This document shows, one piece after another, positions 1 through 9,338 of a DNA stretch of 39,910 nucleotides. A program made the translations under genes and the position numbers. This stretch comes from Thermomonas sp. Its GTDB lineage: Bacteria; Pseudomonadota; Gammaproteobacteria; Xanthomonadales; Xanthomonadaceae. The stretch spans positions 29,343-69,252 of the forward strand of contig JAIMKJ010000021.1 of assembly GCA_020692565.1 (NCBI GenBank). Direction: 5' to 3'. Under the pieces are notes generated by a model. It made no database searches. It was not told where the DNA came from and saw only the letters and a list, made by a program, of their open reading frames with translations. Every line of letters begins with the position of its first letter. The first letter of the stretch is position 1.

Positions 1-218
1 TTGAGCTGCGAGGCGGTGGGCAGCGCGCCGTGGACCAGCAGATGCGCCACTTCCTCGAACGTCGATTGCGTCGCGAGGTCGTGGATGTCGTAGCCGCGGT
101 AGTGCAGATCGTTGCCGCTGCGGCCGACCGTGCACAGCGCGGTATTGCCGGCGGGGGTGCCGCTCAACGCGACGGATTTCTTCGGCTTGGGAAGCGTTTG
201 GGTGGGGTTGTCGCTCAT
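1..218 (-). CDS. prpC: 2-methylcitrate synthase, N-terminal part (runs off the left edge)
   Basis: This is the first 72 codons of a citrate-synthase-family enzyme that condenses propionyl-CoA with oxaloacetate in the methylcitrate cycle. The visible protein begins MSDNPTQTLPKPKKSVALSG and continues with the family's YRGYDIHDLA stretch and a STFEEVAHLL helix, typical of PrpC N-termini. The ATG at 218 has an AAGGA ribosome-binding site. It starts 13 nt after the prpB stop on the same strand, so the two are almost certainly co-transcribed. Catalytic residues lie outside the window. The prpB partner makes methylcitrate synthase much likelier than housekeeping citrate synthase. Confidence 0.92.
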   Translation of the reverse strand, partial: MSDNPTQTLPKPKKSVALSGTPAGNTALCTVGRSGNDLHYRGYDIHDLATQSTFEEVAHLLVHGALPTASQL

Positions 219-231
219 GGTCTGGTCCTTT

Positions 232-1134
232 TCATTGCTTCGCGGCGAACAGTGCGTCGAGCTTCTGTTCGAATGCGTGGTAACCGATGCGGTCGTACAG
301 CTCCTCGCGGGTCTGCATGATATCGACCACGGCCTGCTGGTGCCCGTCGCGGCGGATGGTGTCGTACACGCTTTCCGCGGCCTTGTTCATGGCCCGGAAC
401 GCGGACAGCGGGAACAACTGGATCGCGACGCCCGCCGAGGCGAGTTCGTCGCGGGTGAACAGCGGGGTCTTGCCGAATTCGGTGATGTTGGCCAGCACCG
501 GCACGTTCACCGCGTCGACGAAACGGCGGTAGGTGCCGAGATCGTACGCAGCCTCGGCGAAGATGCCGTCGGCGCCGGCTTCGACGCAGGCGATGGCGCG
601 CTCGATCGCGGCATCCACGCCGTCGACCTGGATCGCATCGGTGCGCGCGATCAGGAAGAAATCGGCGTCGGTCTTGGCGTCGGCCGCCGCTTTCACGCGG
701 TCGACCATCTCGCCCTGGGACACGATTTCCTTGCCGGGACGATGGCCGCAACGCTTGGCCCCGACCTGGTCCTCGATGTGGCAGGCAGCGGCGCCGGCCT
801 TGATCAGCGATTTGATGGTGCGCTCGATGTTGAATGCGCTGGGACCGAAACCGGTATCGATGTCGACCATCAGCGGCAGGTCGCAGACATCGGTGATGCG
901 GCGGGTGTCGATCAGCACGTCTTCGAGCGTGTTGATGCCCAGGTCCGGCAGCCCCAGCGAGCCGGCGGCGACGCCGCCGCCCGACAGGTAGATGGCGCGA
1001 TAGCCGGCGCGTTTGGCCAACAGGGCGTGATTGGCGTTGATCGCGCCGATCACCTGCAGCGGGGTTTCTTCGGCGAGGGCGGCACGGAACATCGCTCCTG
1101 GAGAGCGTGGCGCGCCTGCGGATGGGTTACTCAT
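232..1134 (-). CDS. prpB: 2-methylisocitrate lyase
   Basis: PrpB cleaves 2-methylisocitrate into pyruvate and succinate, the last step of the methylcitrate cycle for propionyl-CoA disposal. The 300-residue product is an isocitrate-lyase/PEP-mutase TIM barrel. It carries the signature K127-R-C129-G-H131 with the catalytic cysteine, and acidic metal-binding residues around DIDTGFG (91-97). I start at the ATG at 1134 because a GAGGAG-type ribosome-binding site lies about 9 nt upstream. An in-frame ATG at 1176 would add 14 residues without homology. It leads the prpBC unit and is divergent from the HTH-citrate synthase gene at 1296, which may regulate it. Confidence 0.96.
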   Translation of the reverse strand: MSNPSAGAPRSPGAMFRAALAEETPLQVIGAINANHALLAKRAGYRAIYLSGGGVAAGSLGLPDLGINTLEDVLIDTRRITDVCDLPLMVDIDTGFGPSAFNIERTIKSLIKAGAAACHIEDQVGAKRCGHRPGKEIVSQGEMVDRVKAAADAKTDADFFLIARTDAIQVDGVDAAIERAIACVEAGADGIFAEAAYDLGTYRRFVDAVNVPVLANITEFGKTPLFTRDELASAGVAIQLFPLSAFRAMNKAAESVYDTIRRDGHQQAVVDIMQTREELYDRIGYHAFEQKLDALFAAKQ

Positions 1135-1241
1135 TCGGGACAACTCCTCATCTGTGTCGTGCCCGATACGGTGCATCGGGCCGGGCGGCGGCCTGTGCCA
1201 TTGCCTCCCGTGGGGCGCAATCTGGCACCATCACGATGGTT

Positions 1242-1269
1242 GATCAATCTTGATCCGATCGATCAATCT
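1242..1269. promoter_or_regulatory. direct repeat in the prpB / HTH-citrate synthase divergent promoter region
   Basis: GATCAATCT occurs twice in the same orientation, at 1242-1250 and 1261-1269, so the copies are 19 bp apart start to start. Both are embedded in further GATC/ATCGA half-palindromes. The pair lies 27-54 bp before the start of the HTH-citrate synthase gene, inside the 161-bp divergent intergenic region. A two-turn spacing suits a dimeric or tandem regulator bound on one DNA face. That this is the operator of the neighbouring HTH protein is inference. Confidence 0.45.
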
Positions 1270-1295
1270 ATCGAAATCTCACCGCCGACATCGCC

Positions 1296-2501
1296 ATGAC
1301 CACCGATCTGCTGACCGCCCGCGAGACCTGCCGCCTGCTCGGCATCAGCCAGGCCACGCTGTACGCCTACGTGAGCCGCGGCCTGCTGGAGTCCCGCCCC
1401 GGCACGGACCACCGCAGCCGCCTGTACCTGCGTCACGACGTCGAGCGGCTGGCGCAGCGCAAGCAAGCCGGCCGCGGCGCCGCCAGCGGGGCCGCGCAGA
1501 GCCTGGACCGCGGCCTGCCGGTGCTGGAAACGCAGATCTCGCTGATCCGCCCGGACGGCCCCTACTACCGCGGGCGCTCCGCCATCGGCGCGCTGCGGGA
1601 CGGCGCCGATCTGGAAGACGTCGCGCGGCTGCTGTGGGACTGCGGCGATCACGATCCGTTCGCCGCCGACGTCACCGATGCCTGGCCCGCGCATGTCGCC
1701 GGCATCGCCAGCAACACCGATCTACCGCCGCTGGAACGCGCGATGGCCGCGATCCCGCTGCTGGCGCTGGACGTACGCCATTCCTTCAGCTCCGCACCGC
1801 GGATCCGGCACGAGATCGCCGCCGCACTGCTGCGGCAGAATGCCGCGTTGCTGGTCGCGAGACCGCCGTTCGCCGGGCCGGTGCATCGCTTGCTGGCGGG
1901 ATGCTGGAAACCCGGCGATGAAGGCTTCGCCGACCTGGTCCGCGCCGCGCTGGTGATGTGCGCCGACCACGAACTGAATGTCTCGGCCTTCGCCGCGCGC
2001 GTGGTCGCCTCCACCGGCGCGCATCTGCACGCGACCGTCTGCAGCGGGCTCGCAGCGCTGTCCGGCCCGCGTCATGGTGGCGCCACCGCGCGGGCGTACG
2101 CGCTGATCGCGGATGCGAGCGAGGCGCCTTCCCCGCACGACGTCATCGCCGCCCGCTGGCAGCGCGGCGATGACCTGCCGGGGTTCGGCCATGCGCTCTA
2201 CCCGCACGGCGACCCGCGCGCGGCGGAACTACTGGCGCGGGTGCGCGTGTTGCATGCAGGCTCTCCCGGACTCGCGGCACTGGAGACCATCGTCGCGGCG
2301 ACCGAAGAAGTCAGCGGGCAACGGCCGAACATCGACTTCATGCTCGCCGCGATCTGCCGCGTCAACGGCCTGCCGGCCACGCCCGCGCTGGTGATGTTCG
2401 CGGCCGGGCGTCTCGCGGGCTGGCTGGCGCATGCGCTGGAACAACAGGCACAGGGGAAATTGATTCGGCCGAGGGCGAGGTATACGGGGGTGGAGCCATG
2501 A
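1296..2501 (+). CDS. HTH-citrate synthase fusion protein, possible prp regulator
   Basis: The 401-residue protein begins with a MerR/excisionase-like helix-turn-helix (about residues 5-55: TARETCRLLGISQATLYAYV, then an RLYLRHDVE wing). From about residue 75 onward it is a small citrate-synthase domain. The citrate-synthase ligands appear intact: H225 in ADHELN, H260 in GPRHGG, H299 and R308 in GFGHALY...DPRA, D347 in NIDF, and arginines in RPRARYTG. It could therefore still bind or turn over oxaloacetate and acyl-CoA. It is divergent from prpBC, with repeats between them. The simplest reading is a regulator that senses (methyl)citrate or its precursors through a synthase domain. An accessory (methyl)citrate synthase is the alternative. 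A weak ribosome-binding site makes the exact start slightly uncertain. Confidence 0.85.
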   Translation: MTTDLLTARETCRLLGISQATLYAYVSRGLLESRPGTDHRSRLYLRHDVERLAQRKQAGRGAASGAAQSLDRGLPVLETQISLIRPDGPYYRGRSAIGALRDGADLEDVARLLWDCGDHDPFAADVTDAWPAHVAGIASNTDLPPLERAMAAIPLLALDVRHSFSSAPRIRHEIAAALLRQNAALLVARPPFAGPVHRLLAGCWKPGDEGFADLVRAALVMCADHELNVSAFAARVVASTGAHLHATVCSGLAALSGPRHGGATARAYALIADASEAPSPHDVIAARWQRGDDLPGFGHALYPHGDPRAAELLARVRVLHAGSPGLAALETIVAATEEVSGQRPNIDFMLAAICRVNGLPATPALVMFAAGRLAGWLAHALEQQAQGKLIRPRARYTGVEP

Positions 2502-2887
2502 GGGCGATGGCAAAACCTGTCTTTTCTGACAGGTGTCCTTAGCGATTGCAGAGCGAGTAAAACAATATCTTCAGCACTCCTGAGATGGTGGGTAGTGATG
2601 ACCGGCAAGTTTATAAAATCGGAAAAATGAACTTGACCCTGAAGTTTCACAGCGAAAAAATAACCTGAGTGAATTATTTGAAAGCTGTCAGACATCATCA
2701 ACAGGTGGCCCGATCGTTCCGCGGCGCAATGCTCCGTGTCGTCTCTCCGAGGCGAGATTCTATATTCTCCCGCTTGGCGCGACTTCTATCGTCTTCATCA
2801 TCTATTCTCGCAACTTAGTTGTGGGCGATATGTAAAAATATCAGTGATAACGCACTTATGTGAGCACCACGTATTTTTGGAGTCACA
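2502..2887. other. AT-richer intergenic region before the DUF262 gene
   Basis: This 386-bp stretch is clearly richer in A and T than the flanking housekeeping DNA and holds no convincing gene. It begins with a 7-bp stem-loop (ACCTGTC / GACAGGT, 2515-2534) just after the HTH-citrate synthase stop. That loop lacks a strong T-tract but may help end transcription. The last 120 bp contain several T/A-rich hexamers that could be a promoter for the gene at 2888, whose ribosome-binding site TTGGAG lies 5 nt before the ATG. The composition suggests it arrived together with that gene. Confidence 0.6.
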
Positions 2888-4678
2888 ATGCAGCCTTCAG
2901 AGCTTTCTGTCCAAGGTCAAAGCCTTCAAACTCTCTACAATTTTTATTCCAACAAGCTTCTGATCGCGAATCGGCGATACCAGAGGAAATTAGTATGGGG
3001 AGTAGATGAAAAAGAGAAGTTGATCGACTCAATTGCGAAAAGCCTCCCCATTCCTCTGATCTTGCTGGCGGAGCGGCGCCGGGGGCAGCCTGGCAAGTAC
3101 GAAGTTATCGACGGGCTCCAACGCCTTGAGGCAGTATTCGCCTTCATGGACAACAAATTCTCCTATGAAGGTGAGTATTTTGATCTTGAAACAATAGGAG
3201 ACACGAAGGCTAGACTAGATTCTGGAGCCATCTCGGAGCAACGCTTCCCGACGATGTCCAGAGATCGCTCATTACTTATAGCGAATTATCAGCTTCCTGT
3301 ATCAATTTACCGGGACGCCTCTGAGTCGGCCATTGATGAAGTGTTCCGCAGGATTAACAGTGGCGGCCAGAGACTGAGCCTTCATGAGATTAGGCAGGCC
3401 GGCGCGACAGGGGCGCTACCAGATTTGGTCAGGAAGACCGCCGCAGCTATCCGCGGCGATGGAACGTTTTCGGATTCCATCTTTCTCAATGATATGTCTC
3501 AGTTGAGCATCTCGCGCAAAGACCTCGACTACGGACTAAGAATGTCGGACCTCTTTTGGGCCCGCCATGACATTTTAGGGCATGACGAAATCCGATGGTC
3601 TAGTGATGAGGAACTAATACTGGACCTCGTTCTCGACTGCGTCCTGAATCCACTACCCACCACTGGTTGGCAAAATCGAGATGTAGCATATGGACTGGAG
3701 AGAAAAATCAAATCACAGTCTCTGGGCGAGGTGAACGCGCTCATTCAAGCTTCCAATCCAGACCTCCTGTTCCAGAGAATCATGTCTGTTGTCGAACTGG
3801 TGGACGATACGATGCGCGGGCACGGTTCATTGGGAAGGCACATGATCAGCCTCGAAACATACGAGAAAGGAACCAGACGCCAGTTCCAGGCTGTGTTTGC
3901 TGGAATTTACGGGCTGATCTATCGTGAAAGCTTGACCACGCTTTCCAGCGAGGCTCTACGGGAGGTGCTAGCTAACTTTTGGGCCAAGGGCATAGCAATC
4001 CCCACAGGCGGAAGCGCTTGGGGTAAGGACCAAAAGAAGAAAACTTATACGAAGGTGGAAAAACTGCTTCGCAAGGCATTCTTCAAGCCGGAACCACAAC
4101 CGGGAATAGTACTTCTCAATTCTCGAAAGTATGTGGAAAGCCTCCTGCGTGGCCCTGTTTCTGAGGACTCCATGGTGGAATTAAAGCAAGGCTTCTGCGA
4201 ACTCAAAAATCCGCCAGTCGAGAACAAGAACTTATTCCAAGAGGTGCTGCAAACCTGTGTCGCAATGATGAACAGTGGACCCAGCAGCGAAGGCCTAGTG
4301 CTTGTGGGTGTTGCGGATAAGCAATGCGATGCTGACCGCATTCAAACGTTATTCGGCACGCAGCCGATCGAAGTATCCGGACGCCATGTCGTTGGTACAG
4401 AGGCCCAACTGCGTCACTTGGGCTACGACATAGACAGCTGGTGGCGACGCTGGAAAGACCTGATCCTCAGCGCTGACGCGCCTATGGACGTCCTGCAGAG
4501 CTTGGCTCAGAGCTTGACGCCTGTCTACTGTGACGGGCTGCTTTTGTGGGAGCTCAAGCCGAAGTCAAATGGGCGGCCGATTATTCTCAACGGGAAGTGC
4601 TACGTGAGGGTCGGAACATCCACGCACGAGATCGATAGCAATGACTTTATGACTGTAGTCATGCAGCAATTCAGGTAA
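2888..4678 (+). CDS. DUF262 / AlbA_2 (Schlafen-like) fusion, candidate defence protein
   Basis: The 596-residue protein has two recognisable parts. Residues about 10-200 match the DUF262 (GmrS-like, ParB/sulfiredoxin-fold) domain. It has the NTP-site motif DGLQR at 75-79 and the second signature FRRINSGGQRLSLHEIRQA at 153-171. Residues about 420-590 look like an AlbA_2/Schlafen-type putative nucleic-acid-binding domain: VELKQGF at 430-436, the MNSG...LVLVGV strand-loop at 461-475, and CYVRVGTSTHEI at 571-582. The middle is alpha-helical and unassigned. DUF262 proteins are common in phage-defence systems such as GmrSD and BREX-associated proteins. No GmrD/HNH nuclease motif was seen, so the effector activity is unknown. 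It stands alone, is AT-richer than its neighbours and uses different codons, which suggests horizontal acquisition. Confidence 0.82.
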   Translation: MQPSELSVQGQSLQTLYNFYSNKLLIANRRYQRKLVWGVDEKEKLIDSIAKSLPIPLILLAERRRGQPGKYEVIDGLQRLEAVFAFMDNKFSYEGEYFDLETIGDTKARLDSGAISEQRFPTMSRDRSLLIANYQLPVSIYRDASESAIDEVFRRINSGGQRLSLHEIRQAGATGALPDLVRKTAAAIRGDGTFSDSIFLNDMSQLSISRKDLDYGLRMSDLFWARHDILGHDEIRWSSDEELILDLVLDCVLNPLPTTGWQNRDVAYGLERKIKSQSLGEVNALIQASNPDLLFQRIMSVVELVDDTMRGHGSLGRHMISLETYEKGTRRQFQAVFAGIYGLIYRESLTTLSSEALREVLANFWAKGIAIPTGGSAWGKDQKKKTYTKVEKLLRKAFFKPEPQPGIVLLNSRKYVESLLRGPVSEDSMVELKQGFCELKNPPVENKNLFQEVLQTCVAMMNSGPSSEGLVLVGVADKQCDADRIQTLFGTQPIEVSGRHVVGTEAQLRHLGYDIDSWWRRWKDLILSADAPMDVLQSLAQSLTPVYCDGLLLWELKPKSNGRPIILNGKCYVRVGTSTHEIDSNDFMTVVMQQFR

Positions 4679-4830
4679 GGCGTAAGGCACATATATAGGG
4701 CACGTAAGCGAAGCGTCATGCACCGGCTTCACGTGATCGCTATGTGCGATATATGGTGGCGCATGGCGCCTTCGGCTTATGCGCACTACGACATTTGGGG
4801 GCTATCGATATGCGCCAGTTGGCAGAAACA

Positions 4831-4857
4831 AAAACGCCGGGCAATGCCCGGCGTTTT
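4831..4857. terminator. bidirectional rho-independent terminator between the DUF262 gene and mdh
   Basis: A perfect 12-bp stem AAAACGCCGGGC / GCCCGGCGTTTT with an AAT loop has A and T tracts on its two sides, so it can stop transcription from both strands. It lies between two convergent genes, 24 bp beyond the mdh stop codon, and is probably the native mdh terminator. The 4679-4830 segment before it contains no gene. Confidence 0.88.
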
Positions 4858-4880
4858 CGCGAAAGATCGAATCGTTGCAA

Positions 4881-5864
<984 letters not shown>

Positions 5865-5891
5865 GTATCGACTCCGTCTATCGAAGAGAAA

Positions 5892-6014
5892 GTAGGGTGG
5901 GCCCCTGGCCCACCGTTTGAATTTCCGTTGTGGCGGTAACGATCGAAAACCGTTCCCAACCAACGTGCGGTGCGATTGGATACATCGCGATGGTGGGCCA
6001 GGGGCCCACCCTAC
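5892..6014. repeat. perfect 23-nt inverted repeat pair (REP/BIME-like)
   Basis: A 23-nt sequence at 5892-5914, beginning GTAGGGTGGGCCCCTGGCCC, recurs as its exact reverse complement at 5992-6014. Each copy is itself nearly palindromic (GGTGGGCC...GGCCCACC). The copies flank 77 bp of unrelated DNA between the mdh start and the aminotransferase stop, which lie on the same strand. The arrangement resembles the paired REP elements (BIMEs) mobilised by RAYT transposases. No RAYT gene is present in the window. The pair could also fold as a long stem in the intergenic transcript. Confidence 0.8.
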
Positions 6015-6023
6015 GACGCTTCC

Positions 6024-7229
6024 TTATTTCAGCTCGGCGAAGAATTCCTGGATCCGCTGCAGGCCCGGCGCCAGCTGCGGCGTCGGGCAGGTGTAGCTGA
6101 TGCGCAGCGCGCGCGGCTCGCCGAAGGCCGAACCCGGCACGCAGGCCACGCCCTTGGCGTCGAGCAGCGCGTTGCACAGCGCCACGTCGTTGTCGATCGT
6201 CAGCCCGGTCGGGCCGTGGGTCTTGCCGAAATAGGCGCTGACATCGGGGAACACGTAGAACGCGCCCTGCGGTTTCGGGCAGACGATGCCCGGAATCGCG
6301 GTGATCGCCGCCATCACCTGGTCGCGCTTGGCCTGGAACTCGGCGTTCTTCTGCGTCGGCACGTCCTGCGGGCCGCTGAGTGCGGCGATGGCCGCAGCCG
6401 TGGTCATCTCGGGAATATTGGTGATGTGGTTCGAGTTCATCGTCACCACCGCATTGGCCACCGATTCCGGGCCGGCCATGAAGCCGACGCGCCAGCCGGG
6501 CATGCCGTAGGTCTTCGAGAGCGAGTCGAGGAAGATCACGCGGTCGCGCAGCTCGGGGCGGAAGGTGACGAAGTTGTGATAGCCGACGCCGTCGAACACC
6601 ATGCGGTTGTAGATGTCGTCGGTGATGATCCAGGTATCGGGATGTTTCGCGATGACATCGGCCAGCGCCGCGACTTCGTCCTTCGTGTAGACCATGCCGG
6701 TCGGGTTGGACGGATTGTTGAACAGGAACACTTTCGGCTTCTTCGCCAGCGCCGCGTCGAGCTGCGCCGGGGTGAGCTTGTAGTCCTGCTCGGCACCGCA
6801 GGGCAGCAGGTCGATCTTCGCGTCGACGATCTCGGCGATGTCGAGATAGCTGGTCCAATACGGGGTGGGGAATGCGATGGTGTCGCCTTCGTCCAGCAGC
6901 ACTTCGGCCAGGTTGTAGATCACGTGCTTGGCGCCGATGCCGGTGGCGACGTTGGCGCGGGTGTAGCCGCCGAGGCCGATGGCGTCCATGTGCTTGAGGA
7001 ACGCATCCAGCAGCGCATCGGAACCGCGGTTGCTGCCGTACTGCCCCGAATCCTTCGCCAGCGCTTCGCGGACGGCTTCGTACACGTGCGGGCCGGGCAG
7101 GAAATTCGGGACGCCGATGGAAAAACTCACGATATCGCGGCCTTCGGCCTTGAGACGCTTGGCCTTTTCGGCCACGACCATGATGGCGCTGGGCTTGGCG
7201 CGACCGACGCGCCGGGCAAGAGAGGGCAT
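6024..7229 (-). CDS. class I/II pyridoxal-phosphate aminotransferase (aspartate aminotransferase-like)
   Basis: A 401-residue fold-type I aminotransferase that moves an amino group between an amino acid, probably aspartate or a related substrate, and a 2-oxoacid. Visible features are NNPSNPTG (171-178), TDDIYN (204-208) with the PLP-pyridine aspartate, and the PLP lysine K239 in LDSLSKTYGMPGWRVG. The carboxylate-binding arginine is in ALRISYTC near the C-terminus. I start at the ATG at 7229 (MPSLARRVGRAKPS). The open frame continues far upstream, but that part overlaps the plus-strand gene at 7398 and has no homology. Substrate specificity cannot be set from sequence alone; aspartate, alanine or aromatic substrates are possible. 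Confidence 0.93.
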   Translation of the reverse strand: MPSLARRVGRAKPSAIMVVAEKAKRLKAEGRDIVSFSIGVPNFLPGPHVYEAVREALAKDSGQYGSNRGSDALLDAFLKHMDAIGLGGYTRANVATGIGAKHVIYNLAEVLLDEGDTIAFPTPYWTSYLDIAEIVDAKIDLLPCGAEQDYKLTPAQLDAALAKKPKVFLFNNPSNPTGMVYTKDEVAALADVIAKHPDTWIITDDIYNRMVFDGVGYHNFVTFRPELRDRVIFLDSLSKTYGMPGWRVGFMAGPESVANAVVTMNSNHITNIPEMTTAAAIAALSGPQDVPTQKNAEFQAKRDQVMAAITAIPGIVCPKPQGAFYVFPDVSAYFGKTHGPTGLTIDNDVALCNALLDAKGVACVPGSAFGEPRALRISYTCPTPQLAPGLQRIQEFFAELK

Positions 7230-7397
7230 GTGGGGTTGGACCTGCAGAAGGTATGCACTATTGTAGCCGCGCAGCTTCCGGATCGCAGCACCGGGCGGAC
7301 CCGGCCGGTCGGTGCCGCGACGAAAATCGGATGCCCGGCAAGCATGACCATATGAAATCCGACGACCGGACTGAGCGCCGGAAAAGGGGAATCGCCC

Positions 7398-8147
7398 GTG
7401 AAGATTCGTTTCCTTGCTTCGATGACGCTGCTCGTGCTCGCCCTGGTGTCCGCAACCGCCGCCGCGGCCAACCGCGCCCGCGTGGCGACCGACACCACCG
7501 GCAGTCTGGTCAAGGTCGACGGCAGCATCGTCGTGATCGAGCCGGACATCGAGCTGTATCTGGTCACCGCCGGCGGCCTGCAGGAGCCGCGCAGGGAATG
7601 GTCGGACACCGCGCGCACGCTCTACCCGGCGGAGGTCCACGCCCAACTCCAGGGCAGGAACGTCGAGCTGAAAGCCGATTACGACATCCCCGACGATCTG
7701 GACCCCACCTCGCAGCTCGGCCAGATCCTGCGTCTGAACCAGGCGGTGGCGATGAGCATCACCCAGTATTCGGTCTCCGGCACCGTGCTGGCGACCAAGA
7801 AGGACGCCAACGGCAAGCCGCGGATGGACTGGAGCCTCGGCCCGGGCGTCGCCACGCTGCGCGAGCAGACCGGCGCCGACTACGCGCTGTTCACCTATGT
7901 CCGCGACAGCTACGCCAGCGGCGGCCGCACCGCGCTGCGGGTGTTCGGCTTTCTGGTCGGCGCGGCGCTGGGCGGCGGCCTCGACATCGGCGGCGGCGTC
8001 CAGGTCGGCGTCGCCACGCTGGTGGACCTGCGCACCGGGCAGGTGGTCTGGTACAACCTGCTCGCCAACCAGTCCGGCGATCTTCGCGACCGGGAAGGCG
8101 CGAACAAGACCGTCCAGCGAATGCTGCAGAAACTTCCGCTGGAGTAA
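7398..8147 (+). CDS. exported protein of unknown function, first gene of an envelope operon
   Basis: The 249-residue product begins with a clear signal peptide (MKIRFLASMTLLVLALVSATAAAA) with an AxA cleavage site around residue 24. The mature part contains a glycine-rich segment (VGAALGGGLDIGGGVQVG, about 193-210) followed by ATLVDLRTGQVVWYN, a beta-rich pattern seen in periplasmic proteins that report as GNA1162-like or CsgG-like. I do not recognise a specific family. It is followed after 3 nt by the M48 peptidase gene and then by a lipoprotein gene, so the three probably form one operon acting at the cell envelope. Confidence 0.85.
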   Translation: MKIRFLASMTLLVLALVSATAAAANRARVATDTTGSLVKVDGSIVVIEPDIELYLVTAGGLQEPRREWSDTARTLYPAEVHAQLQGRNVELKADYDIPDDLDPTSQLGQILRLNQAVAMSITQYSVSGTVLATKKDANGKPRMDWSLGPGVATLREQTGADYALFTYVRDSYASGGRTALRVFGFLVGAALGGGLDIGGGVQVGVATLVDLRTGQVVWYNLLANQSGDLRDREGANKTVQRMLQKLPLE

Positions 8148-8150
8148 GCC

Positions 8151-9338
8151 ATGCACGGCTTCCGTCATCCATTCGCAGTCGCGGCGCTGACCCTCGCCCT
8201 CACCGCCTCGCCGGGATCGGCCCGAGCGGCGGATCCGCTGCCGCATCTGCAGCCCGGCGAACGCCCGCTACCGGGCTCCACCGAGTCCGAACTCTGGTAC
8301 GGCATGGACCAGGCCGAAAAGGAGATCCGCAATTCGCCGCTGATCGTCCGCGATCCGGAATTGCAGCGCTATGTCGAAGGCGTGACCTGCAAGGTCGTCG
8401 GCGATTACTGCAAAGATCTGCGCATCTACATCGTCGACATTCCGGTGTTCAACGCCTCGATGGCGCCGAACGGCGTGACCTTCGTCTTCAGCGGCGCGCT
8501 GCTGCGGATGCGCGACGAATCCGAACTGGCGGTGGTGCTGGGGCATGAGTTCGCGCACTACAAGGCGCGGCACTCGCTGGAAGGTTGGCAGTCGGCGAAA
8601 CGCACCACGGCATTCCTCAGCACCTTCGGGCTGGTCACGCTGGGCGTGGGCGTGCCGATCGCCGGCAACATCGCCCTCCTCGGCGGCATGGCCGGCCTGT
8701 CCAAACAATCCCGCGACAAGGAACGCGAAGCCGATACGCTTGGCTTCGAGGTCGCCACCGCGCACGGCTACGACCCGCAGGCCGGCGTGCGCATCTGGGA
8801 GCGGCTGAATCGCGAAGAAAAGGCCGACCGCACGCACAGGAACCGCGCCGTCTTCGCCAGCCATCCGCAGACCGAGGAACGCATCGCCGATAACCGCGCC
8901 GCGGCGGCGAAAGCGAGCGTGCCGGATCCGAAGACCTATGCCGAAGAGTATCGCGCCGCGATCCGGCCGTTTCTCCAGCGCTGGATGGAAAGCGAACTCT
9001 CGCGCCGTACCTACGACACCAGCATCCACGTGCTGGGCGAACTCAAGCGCGACGCCACCCCCGACACCGAAGCGCTGGCGACGTTCTATCTGGGCGAAGC
9101 CCATCGCCGCCGCAACAAAGGCGACGACATGGTCAAGGCCGGGCAACTCTATGCCGAAGCCCTGACCCTGCCCGACCCGCCCGCGGCGGTCTGGCGCGAG
9201 CAAGGCATGCTGCTGCGCACGCAGGGCGATGCGGCCGGTGCGGCCGACGCGCTGCGCAACTACCTGCAGGCCGCGCCCGATGCCGGCGACGCCGCGCTGA
9301 TCCGACACTATCTGACCCGACTGGAGTCCACGCCATGA
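8151..9338 (+). CDS. exported M48 family zinc metallopeptidase with C-terminal TPR-like region
   Basis: A 395-residue protein with a signal peptide (about 1-26, ending SARA-AD). The M48 peptidase domain has the zinc motif H132-E133-F-A-H136 in VVLGHEFAHYKARH and the third ligand E193 in KEREADTLG. A hydrophobic hairpin lies between them (about 153-183). The C-terminal third (about 285-390) is helical and TPR-like (ATFYLGEAHRRR, AAVWREQGMLLRTQGDAAGA). This resembles BepA/LoiP-type periplasmic proteases that act in outer-membrane protein quality control. The ATG starts 3 nt after the preceding stop, and the stop overlaps the next gene by 4 nt (ATGA), so translation is coupled. Confidence 0.92.
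   Translation: MHGFRHPFAVAALTLALTASPGSARAADPLPHLQPGERPLPGSTESELWYGMDQAEKEIRNSPLIVRDPELQRYVEGVTCKVVGDYCKDLRIYIVDIPVFNASMAPNGVTFVFSGALLRMRDESELAVVLGHEFAHYKARHSLEGWQSAKRTTAFLSTFGLVTLGVGVPIAGNIALLGGMAGLSKQSRDKEREADTLGFEVATAHGYDPQAGVRIWERLNREEKADRTHRNRAVFASHPQTEERIADNRAAAAKASVPDPKTYAEEYRAAIRPFLQRWMESELSRRTYDTSIHVLGELKRDATPDTEALATFYLGEAHRRRNKGDDMVKAGQLYAEALTLPDPPAAVWREQGMLLRTQGDAAGAADALRNYLQAAPDAGDAALIRHYLTRLESTP

Noticed and set aside
112..1299. 395-codon plus-strand open frame over prpB
   Set aside because: It is antisense to a clear 2-methylisocitrate lyase, has low-complexity Gly/Asp/His content and no ribosome-binding site. Such frames arise from high-GC codon bias.
7230..8246. Upstream extension of the aminotransferase frame
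   Set aside because: The extra 340 codons overlap the plus-strand exported protein gene, read as Arg/Gly-rich antisense sequence and have no family match. The conserved part begins at 7229.
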